A DNA stretch of 64,000 nucleotides from Cladorhizidae sp. MBARI D1340-BT2. Lineage: Eukaryota > Porifera > Demospongiae > Poecilosclerida > Cladorhizidae. Below, piece after piece: positions 54,829 to 64,000 of the stretch. The notes under the pieces are model-generated. The model was given only the letters and a program-made list of their open reading frames with translations. It did no database searches and was not told the origin of the DNA. The DNA lies in NCBI GenBank assembly GCA_028752905.1, contig JAQNBH010000013.1:24744549-24808548 (forward strand), read 5' to 3'. The translations under genes were made by a program, and so were the position numbers. The stretch's first letter is position 1, and every line of letters begins with the position of its first letter.

Positions 54829-57165
54829 CTGCCTTCACTTTATTAATGTTTGTAATGGGATTGTGAGGGCATATTGCTAGCATTGTTGCTTCATTTCTTA
54901 TGCCTAAGATTTGTATATATTTTGAACATATGCACATAATGCAATTTATATTTGAACAATACTCGTCTGAAGAGCACTCCTGCCAAGCAAATACAAACTC
55001 ATATATGACATTCCCCTTATCCCAGAATCAACTGAACCGCAAAAGGTACAAAAAGTAATGGCCTTGTTCAGTTATGCTCTCTTGGTAAATATATGGTTAT
55101 GTATTATTATATAGTTGTCTTTTTATGAAGGCTTTCTTGAGCAACATATGCCTAGATGGATGCAAGTTTGGCTAGTAAAATCACAGTCCATCACGAACAT
55201 GCCTGGAATGGTAGGATCCTTTTTCTTTCTCTATAAAAATAATATTTGAGTTCAATTAAAGTTAAAAATTACAAAATGCCACGAAGAATAGCGTACATAT
55301 GTCTTAGCTGGGGAGATTGCAACCAACATGTTCTTCCTCCTCCAATAACACTAGGGCTTGTGCTACTTCTCTACTCGGAGCTGTAGATCCTTCTGACATC
55401 ATAAAATGTTGTTGCTATATATATATATATATTATATATATATGTATATATACAAAGACAAAATGATTTATTTTTTAAAAAAACACCAAAGAATGAAATA
55501 AGAGGTAAAGGGTCCTCTAAATGTTTGCTGCCTTGGTAATTTGTTTCATTTCTTTTTTGACACGTCAATCTAATTACGTATATTTTGTGTTATTAAATTC
55601 AACATCTTGTTAAAAAGCCTACACGAAGTTACTCAGCATAACACCAGAATTACCCAGCAATGATGTACCTAGTACTGCTTACTGTGTATGCACACGTGCC
55701 TATGTATTCACAGACACACACATCATAAGTTCACAAGAGTAAACTTCTGAGGAAACTAGATAATCACTTTTTGATGGAGAAAACATGCAGCTGCTTGCTG
55801 ACTTCACTCAGCTAGACTCGCGCACAAGCATGTTGACGATGCTGTACCTATTGCTGGTGTTTTACTGAAGATGCTGAATCAAGATTAGTCGTTAATTAGT
55901 TAGGAGTCTTCTGGTAGTACAATTACGACGATGTACTTAAGTAATGTAGAATAAAGTAATAGATATACATACATTTATGTATAAGACAAAAAAGAAATGT
56001 ATATAGTAACGAGGAAGAATTCACCAATGCAGAGAACAAACATTTAATGACCCTTTACCTATTAATATAACTACAATGTACAAACATTTACGAGACCCTT
56101 TACCTGATTTGGGCTGCGTATCGCGTAGTCTCATATAAAGTACCATATCTTTGCTCGCATTCACTCTAGTTTCAAGATTTATATATCAGATTATAGTTTG
56201 CACTCCGTGCTTTCTAATGGTAATTCCCTTTTGTAATTATTGTTTCGCCCTACTTTTTCCCCTTACTCACTATAGGCTCTTCGAGTGCGGACCGTAAGCC
56301 GTTTACACGTTCCAGGCGGATTATTAGTCGATCATAACGAGTCTACAAACTGCCCGTTTTGGATTTTATGAACACAGCTTTATGACATGTTACATTTTCA
56401 TCTCTACGTTTAATGATCCTCTCCAACAAAAAGTTCAGAAGATTAAAATTTATTCAATTTTTTTTTATGAAAGGAATAAAAAATATTGGTTATTATTTGA
56501 ACGGTTTTTAAAAAATCACTTCCAAATAATATATATAGAGCCTTAAAGTCAAAGCAGTTTTTAACCACATTCCCACTGCCAGAAACAACCCATTCATTAC
56601 TAGAATTGTGTGCATACCAACAAAATGTTGAAAGCAACATTCACTTTCACTTTCCTCTATTTTTCAACGAAAGCCAGTGACCAACTATATATATATATAT
56701 ATATATATTTAACAGATGATCAGACTTGTTTTGATATGTTGCCTTAATAATATTGAATTAGCAAACATAAACACATCATAATTTGCAGGGGCAGGTGCAT
56801 CCATCGTCATCGTCCACACATGTCTTCACTCGTCCTCCGGTAATCCCTGCAAGCTTGACAATACAAAGCAAAACACACAAACTAAATAGAACACTCAAGG
56901 ACATGTTAGCTCGACTAAAGCAAAATAAAATAGAACACTCAAAGGACATGTTAGCTCGACTATCTTTTAGACATAATCATAAAGCCAACCTTCCTCCCAA
57001 CAATGAAGCTCACCACACCTAAATTGATGGCAAGCCTGATACTTGTTGCACTGATATGCTCTGTCTTATCCACTCAACTACACACTACAGAATTAAAACT
57101 TTCATTTTGATTCTGTGTAGCTGCCTAAACACTTGTGGAAAAGATCTTCACTTTTAGTGCAGGCT
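54829..57165. other. AT-rich intergenic sequence
   Basis: No convincing gene. Holds TATA microsatellites (55,418-55,450 and 56,686-56,710) and single copies of GGTAAAGGGTCCTCTAAATG (55,503) and the related inverted pair at 56,045-56,110. A duplicated GAACACTCAA.GGACATGTTAGCTCG unit occurs at 56,889-56,965. Confidence 0.5.
56045..56110 (-). repeat. Two inverted copies of the GGTAAAGGGTC repeat
   Basis: AATGACCCTTTACCTATTAA and GAGACCCTTTACCTGATT flank CATTTACG. This is the reverse complement of the 43.3-43.5 kb tandem unit. Confidence 0.7.
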
Positions 57166-57860
57166 CAACTCAAAATGCCTGTAAGACAATACTCATGTTG
57201 GAGATGTTCTGCAGTCGAATTTTTTTTGCTTGCACATCGCGAATCATCCCGTCTAGGTTGTCCTCGTTATTTGTTATTGCTCCCTCATAGTAGGTTTGCG
57301 TTTCAATTATAGACAGGTGACTAATCCCCCTAGCACCATCCAAAGTTACATGCTTGCCATCGTCATCAACAGCGCCTTTTAATGCATGTCTCAAAATTCC
57401 CCCAAAAATGCTTACTAACATGATTTATACATTTACCTTCTCTAGTTCAAAACTAGGACCCATAAGGCTTGACAACCATTTGTATCCCCACCACTAATTA
57501 TGTGTGTGTACCAAAAAGCTTCAGTCTCTCCACTGAATGCCCAAAAAGTTTTGTTCCTACAACTTCCATGGAACTAGAACGTCCTTCAAAAATGGCTTCA
57601 CAACTTACCTTGTGACCCTCAAACCATTCTTTGTAACTTGCCTTTATCTCATCTTCAGGTATTCGCGCGCAAGCTTGACAGAACTTAGACATAAAACCTA
57701 AAACTTCTCCAGTGTCCCAAGACATCACAGCAACACCATAATGGCGGGCACAATTTGATTTGTGGCTCTGTCTATGCCATGTGCCCTTCTTTGACTCTCC
57801 TCCTGTTCCTCCTTTTTCTGAAGTTAAAATCCTCTTACCGGCTCTTTTCAGAGCCAGATC
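57166..57860 (-). pseudogene. Mutator-like transposase domain fragment
   Basis: Minus strand: GTWHRQSHKSNCARHYGVAV, MSWDTGEVLGFMSKFCQACA, EWFEGHKVSCEA and SSSMEVVGTKL form the start of a Mutator-type RNase-H domain ('DG.W..RGH.S..G.......TG.V' pattern). After a break, GISHLSIIETQTYYEGAITN and NEDNLDGMIRDV match the later '..LQNYYG.AIR.N..NL..M' helix region. The middle is missing and the reading frame is broken. It lies tail-away from LINE-B, whose 5' end overlaps or abuts it at about 57,790-57,870. Confidence 0.65.
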
Positions 57861-59580
57861 TCCGTCCCACATCCTTTGGAACTACTCTACATTGGTATCT
57901 GTTTCCTGTAAGCCATCACTCTCACCAACTTGCTCAGGTTTCTTATACAACGTTCGTATCTGCCGTCGCCGTTACTCCCGTTCATCCTCAACTAGTTTGG
58001 CCAATGTCGGCTGCCTACTACTTCTTTTGTCCGGAGACGTAGAAACCAACCCTGGTCCTGGCACTCCATACGTGATATCTGCTTCTTCTTTACATGAGTG
58101 TCCTCTTTGTTGCAACGTAATTCTCGATGCCAATGAAAAGAGGGAAGGTCAGGAAGCACTTTTTGGTGAAGGCCGCTGTCAGAAATGGTTGCATCGTTGG
58201 AGTGCAGGAGTCCATAAGGAAGATTATAAGCAGTTGTCATCAAACAACACTCCATTCAAGTGCCCCTCGTGCCTTTCTGAACACCAACAACTATTAGTGT
58301 CATTCGTTAGCTCAGTGGAGTCAATCAAAGCTGAAATTCGACAATTGAGAAATGCTGCCAAGTCATCTAATGATCCACTCCTTATTGATCTCGCTAGCAA
58401 AGCTTTCACCTTTACCAAAGATGACCCCCATACTAAACCATGCCCAACTGGTGACCCACCAAACTCGTCTCAACCAAGTGTAAATCCTACATCACATTCA
58501 GAAACACACACCCAAACTGTAAGTGTTGACACATCTTTCTCCTCATCTATTTCTGTCTCTCCTGCTATGCATGGCCAAAGATCTCAGGACACCAGGTCAA
58601 CCCACTCCACCCGTTCAACTAATAACAATCATCATGTACCAAAAAATTCTTTTTTATCCAACCGCCGCCCCTCCCCAAAGCCTCCAAACCTCCCTCAGCT
58701 ATCTGGCCTCCATCTGCACAAGCCCCCTCTGCTACCTACTCCTACCTACATTCAACATCCTCAACACCAAGATGCCCCTCACTTCAACCCATCCTTTCTA
58801 CACACTCCCATACATCCTCAGCCAACCCAAGGGTTTCTCCATCAGCCCCCTGGTTTAAACCAAAGACCACCGTCCCAAGTTACTCGGCCTCCAAGACCTC
58901 CTCCAATTCATCCCCTCCCATACTACCCCAACCACCTCCCTGATGTCAGCCCTCAACATCTCGCTTCTCAGCCTCACCTCACCCTTCCACTCCTGGGTCT
59001 ACTTACAACTCTCCTTGCACCACACCTCCTACTCTCCCCCAACTACCATCCTCCTCACACATCAAAAATATTATCTTTCAATGCACGTAGTCTCCTCCCT
59101 AAAATAGACGAGCTTTCAGTTCTTTGTACAATTCATTCTCCTGACATCATTTGTATTTCTGAAACTTGGCTCTCCTCTGACATCCTTGACTCAGAAATCT
59201 CTCTTCCTAGTTTTAATATTTTCCGTCTTGATAGAAGTCGTCGGGGTGGTGGTGTTGCCATATATGTCCATTCTTCCCTTCACGCTTGTTCTCTTCCTAT
59301 AAATTTAAATTCTAAACTAGAACTTCTCCTTATCTCTGTCAGCACACACAGTCAAGTAGCCACCATTGGTTCCTTCTATCGCCCCCCTTCTTCTCCTAAT
59401 GATATATGCTTACTTATTGATCTCCTTAGCTCTTTTCCACCAAAAGATCTTAAAAACTTAATTATCTCTGGTGATTTTAATACTGATCCTTCTCGTGCAT
59501 CAATTCTTTCCAATGACCTCACTGCTCTATGCCATTTGTTTTCTCTGAATCAGGTGGCCACATCTCCTACTCATTACTGA
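57760..59580 (+). pseudogene. LINE-B 5' region: 2A peptide, degenerate PHD finger, AP-endonuclease start
   Basis: A 606-codon + frame; its first ~25 codons may belong to the neighbouring Mutator fragment. Residues 85-100 read CLLLLLSGDVETNPGP, a canonical 2A ribosome-skipping motif after a hydrophobic run, as known from CR1/L2-type LINEs of several marine invertebrates. Residues 114-171 are a PHD-like finger: C114, C117, C140, H145, then W147 where Cys is expected, and C168, C171. A Pro/Ser/His-rich linker follows. From about residue 436 an AP-endonuclease begins (LSFNARSLLPKIDELS, ICISETWL, GGGVAIYVHSSL, IGSFYRPP, IISGDFNTD). A TGA at 59,578 ends the frame inside that domain. Confidence 0.88.
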
Positions 59581-59949
59581 CACACTGGAAAACCTTCTAT
59601 TATTGATCTTGTTCTTGTATCCTCTGACTGTCCTACTAACTGCTGTATTTTGTCACCTGTCTCTTCTTCTGATTATAACGCCATACTCACATCTGTTTCT
59701 GTCTTTGCCTCCCCCTCCAAGTACTGTAATTCTTCTAGGTGGAGGGTTTGGTTATACCACCGGGCTGACTTTGATATGGCCAATCAACTTCTATTCCATC
59801 GATTGGATTCGCATTCTCTCACCGGACATTGACACTTCGTGGAGGATCTTTAAAGTAAATTTCTTGCAAGTGATAAACTCCTGTGTTCCCTCTAAACTTG
59901 TCTTCCCACCTTCTCATACTCCTTGGGTCAATCGTGATCTAATATGTAA
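59581..59949 (+). pseudogene. LINE-B endonuclease end and RT lead-in
   Basis: After the TGA, SIIDLVLVSSDCP and SPVSSSDYNAIL finish the endonuclease. The usual catalytic SDH motif is SDY here, a His-to-Tyr change. Frames then shift twice before HTPWVNRDLI, the usual lead-in to RT. Confidence 0.8.
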
Positions 59950-61267
59950 ATGAAATTAAGACAGCACCTATATGCTCTGGCCAAAAACTCTCCTTCACTC
60001 TTCCTTGCATACCGTACATTAAGAAATAAAATATCCTTTACTCTTCGCCTCAACAAGCTCTCCTTTTTCCGATCTCTCTCATCCTCCCCCAAATCATTTT
60101 GGTCTTATGTTTGTTCTCTGAGGAAAGACTCGTCAACAGTTCCCACCCTGTCTTATAATGGATTCTTATTCTCCTCTAATGAACAAAAAGCTGATATTTT
60201 AAATAAATTCTTCCGTGAATGTTTCAATTTTTCTACTCCTCCACTTACTCCCTATTCTTCTCTGTCCACTAATACCTCATGTCCCTCTGACTTTATATGT
60301 TCTGAGGATCAAGTGCTTTACCTGATTAATCGACTACCATCTGTCACTGCCTCTGGACCTGATCTTATCTCTTCTCGCATGTTGAAAGATACTGCTCTCA
60401 ACATTTCCTCTCCCCTCACCCACATATTTAATCTTTCTCTACGTGCTGGTTATGTCCCCAATGATTGGAAATTATCCAACATTGTTCCCATTCCAAAGTC
60501 CACTTCAAATCTCAGCTCTCCCTCAAACTACAGACCTATCTCTCTTCTCTCTATTGTAAGTAAATTACTTGAAAAACATGTGCACCGTCTTCTTTACAAC
60601 TTCTGTCTTGATTCCAATCTCATCTCTCCGTCTCAGTTTGGTTTTCTCCCTCACCGCTCTACTTCATCTGCCCTCCTCTTTGCTGTCCATTCTTTCCATA
60701 TGCTTCTTCAACATAATAAAGCTGTGTGTGCCTGCTTCCTTGACCTAAAAAAAGCCTTTGATTCTGTCCCTCATGCACCCCTACTACACCTTCTCTCAAC
60801 TCTCCAATGTCCCCCTTGGCTCCTCAAATGGCTCCATTCTTATCTTTCATGCAACAGGTGGTCATTTCTGGGTCCACCTCCCCCCCTCTTCCAGTTTCTT
60901 CTGGTGTCCCTCAAGGTTCAATCCTTGGGCCCCTTCTCTTTATCATTTATATTAATGGAGTATGTAAAGTCCCTCTGTCTTCTTCCTGCAAGATTATTCT
61001 GTATGCCTACTTTTCCAACCTGTTAACTCCCTTTCTGATTTCTCCCTATTTCAACAAAATCTTGATACTGTCTCCTCTTGGATCTCATCCAACTTTCTAA
61101 CATTAAATTCTTCAAAATCTAAATTGATGTTTATAACTTACAAAGTCTCTCCTATCTTCAAAAGTTTGCCCTCACTCTACCTACTTGGTTCCTCTCTTGA
61201 TTTAGTCTCCGAGTTCAAGTATCTGGGTGTTCTCTTATCTTCCACACTATCCTGGTCTAAACACATA
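59950..61267 (+). pseudogene. LINE-B reverse transcriptase (CR1/L2-like), broken
   Basis: Frame of 358 codons with FLAYRTLRNKISFTLR, SVTASGPDLISSRML, VPNDWKLSNIVPIPK, NYRPISLLSIVSKLLE, SQFGFLPHRST and ACFLDLKKAFDSV (first catalytic Asp). Around 60,880 the frame shifts to SGVPQGSILGPLLFIIYING. The YADD box is destroyed: KIILYA runs into a frameshift. The thumb follows in a third frame (EFKYLGVLLSSTLSWSKHI) and is cut at 61,267 by an inserted DNA transposon. Confidence 0.9.
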
Positions 61268-63255
61268 TAGTCAATTGGGGTAAAAAAAGCCGAGGGGTAA
61301 GTTGGGGTAAAAAAAGACCAGGGGTCCGGGGAAGACACAACTGCTTTAAGAATTTAAACAATCCTTGATCTCTCAAGTACTTTTAATGGGCTTTTCATTA
61401 ATGTGTGTTTTTGTATAAAAATATTGACATGGAGGACATGACAAAATAAAGAACCTAAACATGTAGAAAATACCCGAAATTAACTTTTTTCTGACTCACC
61501 TGAACTTTTGGGTAGATTAATCAAACTAGTTAGTAAATTATGAACGCTAGCCAAAAGAAAATAGTTACGAAATGGTTTATTCATTGACAAAAAAAAAATT
61601 CAATTTTTAAAAAATATTTCGGGGTTTTTTGGACCGGCTTTTTTTTACCCCAGATATTTTTGGTCACTCGGGGTAAAAAAAAGCCAGCTGTTTTTTTGCA
61701 ATTTTTTCCTAGTCTTTTTTTCAAGTACTATATTTTCATTTTTTCTTCTCCAGTCATGCTAATTTGTGAGTTAGAGCATAATTGTGAGAATATGAATTAT
61801 TTGAATATGAATAAACCACCTAGTCAATGGTACATGGACTATTGTATAATTATGATGGACAGAATGATACAATAGTATATATATAATGTGAGTAAGGGAA
61901 TATGAATAAACCAACTTTAGTCGTTGATTTTCAATGGTATATATACAAGCTAAAGTAGGCTGGATGAAATCAAATTCAGAAAACCTACAACAAATAGCAA
62001 GCTCTGGGTGCACCAGTAACCGATGAAGGAATTCCTGATCTTAGCATTGTTACACCTTTAACTCAAGAAATTGACACTCATTAAATCTAAATTGGACTCC
62101 TCTTCTTCATCAAAGGCTTCTTCTACAACAAGCAGTTGCAACTTATTCAATAAATCATCTCTGAATTTGGATTCACATACCTTGGTCGAAATCCTTCAGA
62201 AGCATACTCCACCTGGCATGAAGTATGTCCTGTCCCTAGTACCTGTTGAGCATGAAACTTCATTTGAGCAAGTTATTCGATCACGTGGTAGACCATCTAA
62301 TAGGCCACCAACCCAACAAAAACGACACAAACTATCAATGCATGGTGCAGTGTTCACTGAATCAGATTTTATGGAGCAACTTGTGGAGAAAAAGAAGCAA
62401 GAAGATGCTAATCTGTAGAAACAACAGGCTAAAGCTGGAAAAAAAAGCTAAAGAGCGGTAAACGACCTGAAAAAAAAAAGAAGGAAGATGATGGTTTCAG
62501 ACTCGGAAAGTGATGACTCTTGCTCCCAGAAAAAAACAATCAAAGAAACACCTTGAAGAAAGTTCTTCATAATCTGAATGCGAGGAAACTGATGATATTG
62601 GACAATATTATGCTGTTTTCTGGAAATGCCCAAGAAGGTACTAGGGGGGAAAGCTGACAAAAGTTTTCAGTGAAGACGAAGATGCTGATCCCACTTCAGC
62701 TGAATTAACCTTCCTTCCAAAAAAAGAGCGAAGCACAGACTCAACATACGATTGGCCAAAGCAGGAAGATGTGGAGATAGTAGCAGTGGATCATTGCATG
62801 TATCAGCCAGTAGTGGAAACAGTTAGTCGAGGGAAGGCACTGCTGAAGTTCGAGTGTGAAGCAAAAGTGATAAACATTTTCAAGTATTTTTTTAAAAGAA
62901 AATGCAATAAAACCCAACTGTTAACCATTATTGTACTATTTATCGTACTATTTGAACAAATTTTAATGAAAAAAGATTCATATCGAAGTATTAAATTTTT
63001 TTAGGATATTTTTAAAGAGGTGGTTTTTTTAACCCCGAACTGGCTTTTTTTTACCCCTTTCATGGGGTAAAAAAAAGCCACCATATTTTTATTAATATTT
63101 CATTATAGGATATAGGATATTTTTTATTTATTTATGTAGTCATCATTTGATAGTAAAGTACTAGAGGATGGCACATGTGTTTTTAGTAAATCCTTTACTC
63201 TGGGTCTTAAAAGGTAAAATAAGGGAAACGGCTTTTTTTATACCCCAATTGACTA
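61268..63255 (+). mobile_element. DNA transposon (TA target, pogo-like tail) inserted in LINE-B
   Basis: 1,988 bp with inverted ends TAGTCAATTGGGGTAAAAAA and, inverted at the right, TAGTCAATTGGGGTATAAAA. A TA target fits the flanks, and LINE-B continues in frame if it is removed. GGGGTAAAAAAAGCC is repeated near both ends in both orientations (about 61,279, 61,300, 61,630 inverted, 61,670, 63,042 inverted, 63,064). The interior retains a transposase C-terminal region (62,070-62,880). Confidence 0.75.
62071..62880 (+). pseudogene. Transposase C-terminal tail (pogo/DDE-like)
   Basis: Ser-rich linker, then HTPPGMKYVLSLVPVEHE, HGAVFTESDFMEQLVEKKKQ and a Lys-rich coiled segment. After frameshifts come DSESDDSCSQ, CEETDDIGQYYAVFWKCPR and STYDWPKQEDVEIVAVDHCM. 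This resembles tails of pogo/CENP-B-type transposases of invertebrates. The DNA-binding and DDE domains are absent. Family assignment is by eye. Confidence 0.45.
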
Positions 63256-63789
63256 TTATCCTTCATTTGTAGTAAGTCTCGTCGTCTCATAGGCCTCTTA
63301 TACCGACAATTTTATCATCACTCTGACTCCTCTTCTCTTCTGCGTGTATACACCTCTCTAATAAGACCTCACCTTGAAGACTGTTCTTTTCTATGGGACC
63401 CACAATCTGCGCACCTCTCCATGTCTATCCAAAAAATACAATTCTTTGCATGCAAAATTTGTTATAAAGACTGGTCCTCTGACTATTCCCTCTTACGTTC
63501 TAATCTAAAACTCCCTACACTCTCCTCTCGTCGTCTCAACTCTAAACTCATACTTCTCTTTAAGCTTTTGCATAAATACATTGACTTTCCAACCTCACTG
63601 CCTGCACATCAGCCTCCTCCACCTTACAACATTAGATCATACCACCCCCTCAACCTTACTTTCATTTTCCCTCGTACTCAGTCTTTTAATGTATCTTTTT
63701 CCCCTTCTGTCATTCGTAAGTGGAATGCTCTTCCGAACAATATTAAGGAATCCCGTTCTCTTAGCTTATTTAAACATTACATACAATAA
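63256..63789 (+). pseudogene. LINE-B C-terminal end
   Basis: Resumes after the insertion: SKSRRLIGLLYRQFYHHSDS, TSLIRPHLEDCSFLWDPQSA, then HLSMSIQKIQFFACKICYKD, SRRLNSKLILLFKLLHKYID, FSPSVIRKWNALPNNIKESR and stop at 63,787-63,789. This is the typical C-terminus of CR1/L2-type RT proteins. An A-rich stretch (about 63,858-63,897) may mark the 3' end. Confidence 0.88.
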
Positions 63790-64000
63790 CATTCATAATG
63801 TATTTCATGTGTTGTGTGTATTGTGTGCTCTTTGCATTAGCCAGTGGCTATTGAGCATGTTTAAAAAAACATAATAATAAAAAAATATAAAAAAAACTGT
63901 AACACTTAACATCAATAATGTCTTCATGCCCAACCCCGTAAAAATCATGTAACCCATGAGCGGCATTCAACATAATAATTTATGTGACTGCATTTGGGTC
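63790..64000 (+). other. LINE-B 3' UTR and flank
   Basis: TG-rich TGTTGTGTGTATTGTGTGCT followed by an A-rich tail-like stretch, then unique sequence to the window end. Confidence 0.5.

Overview
The window is nuclear DNA from an invertebrate animal. It has GT-AG introns, an animal-type ING gene, many eukaryotic transposon families and abundant minisatellites. A 2A-peptide-bearing CR1/L2-like LINE and the hAT, pogo, piggyBac-like and Mutator-like remnants suggest a marine invertebrate, possibly a demosponge. The sequence alone does not fix the species. No tRNA, rRNA, CRISPR array or bacterial operon was seen.

1-32,852: one gene fills the first half. It is an ING4/ING5-type 'inhibitor of growth' histone reader on the + strand. 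Eight phase-consistent exons (183-219, 289-360, 9838-10004, 13318-13447, 18636-18762, 20699-20849, 29970-30031, 32804-32852) give a 795-nt CDS for 264 residues. It has an N-terminal ING coiled coil, a basic linker and a complete C4HC3 PHD finger. The introns total about 32 kb and are packed with at least 18 tandem arrays (units of 16-68 bp), poly-C/poly-G tracts and small inverted-repeat elements, including a pogo-like deletion derivative with a helix-turn-helix remnant.

32,853-45,000: a MITE of the TGACCCTTTACC family starts 20 bp after the ING stop. It is followed by a 71-bp minisatellite and a candidate minus-strand exon. A minus-strand LINE (LINE-A, about 36,295-40,800) is split by a TTAA-flanked piggyBac-like element. 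A decayed hAT transposase (40,975-42,850) and another terminal-inverted-repeat element follow.

45,002-54,828: three phase-consistent + strand exons predict a 157-residue single-pass membrane protein: signal peptide, Cys-rich ectodomain, Thr-rich stalk and transmembrane helix. Its introns hold a hAT C-terminal fragment, a decayed CR1-like LINE split by a TTF/DUF4371 hAT element, and a LINE 3' fragment bounded by perfect 50-bp direct repeats.

54,829-64,000: AT-rich DNA, then a minus-strand Mutator-like transposase fragment. It abuts LINE-B (about 57,790-63,900), a CR1/L2-like element with a 2A motif, a degenerate PHD finger, an AP-endonuclease and a reverse transcriptase. LINE-B is split at 61,268-63,255 by a TA-target DNA transposon. 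Nested insertions are the main architectural theme of the right half.
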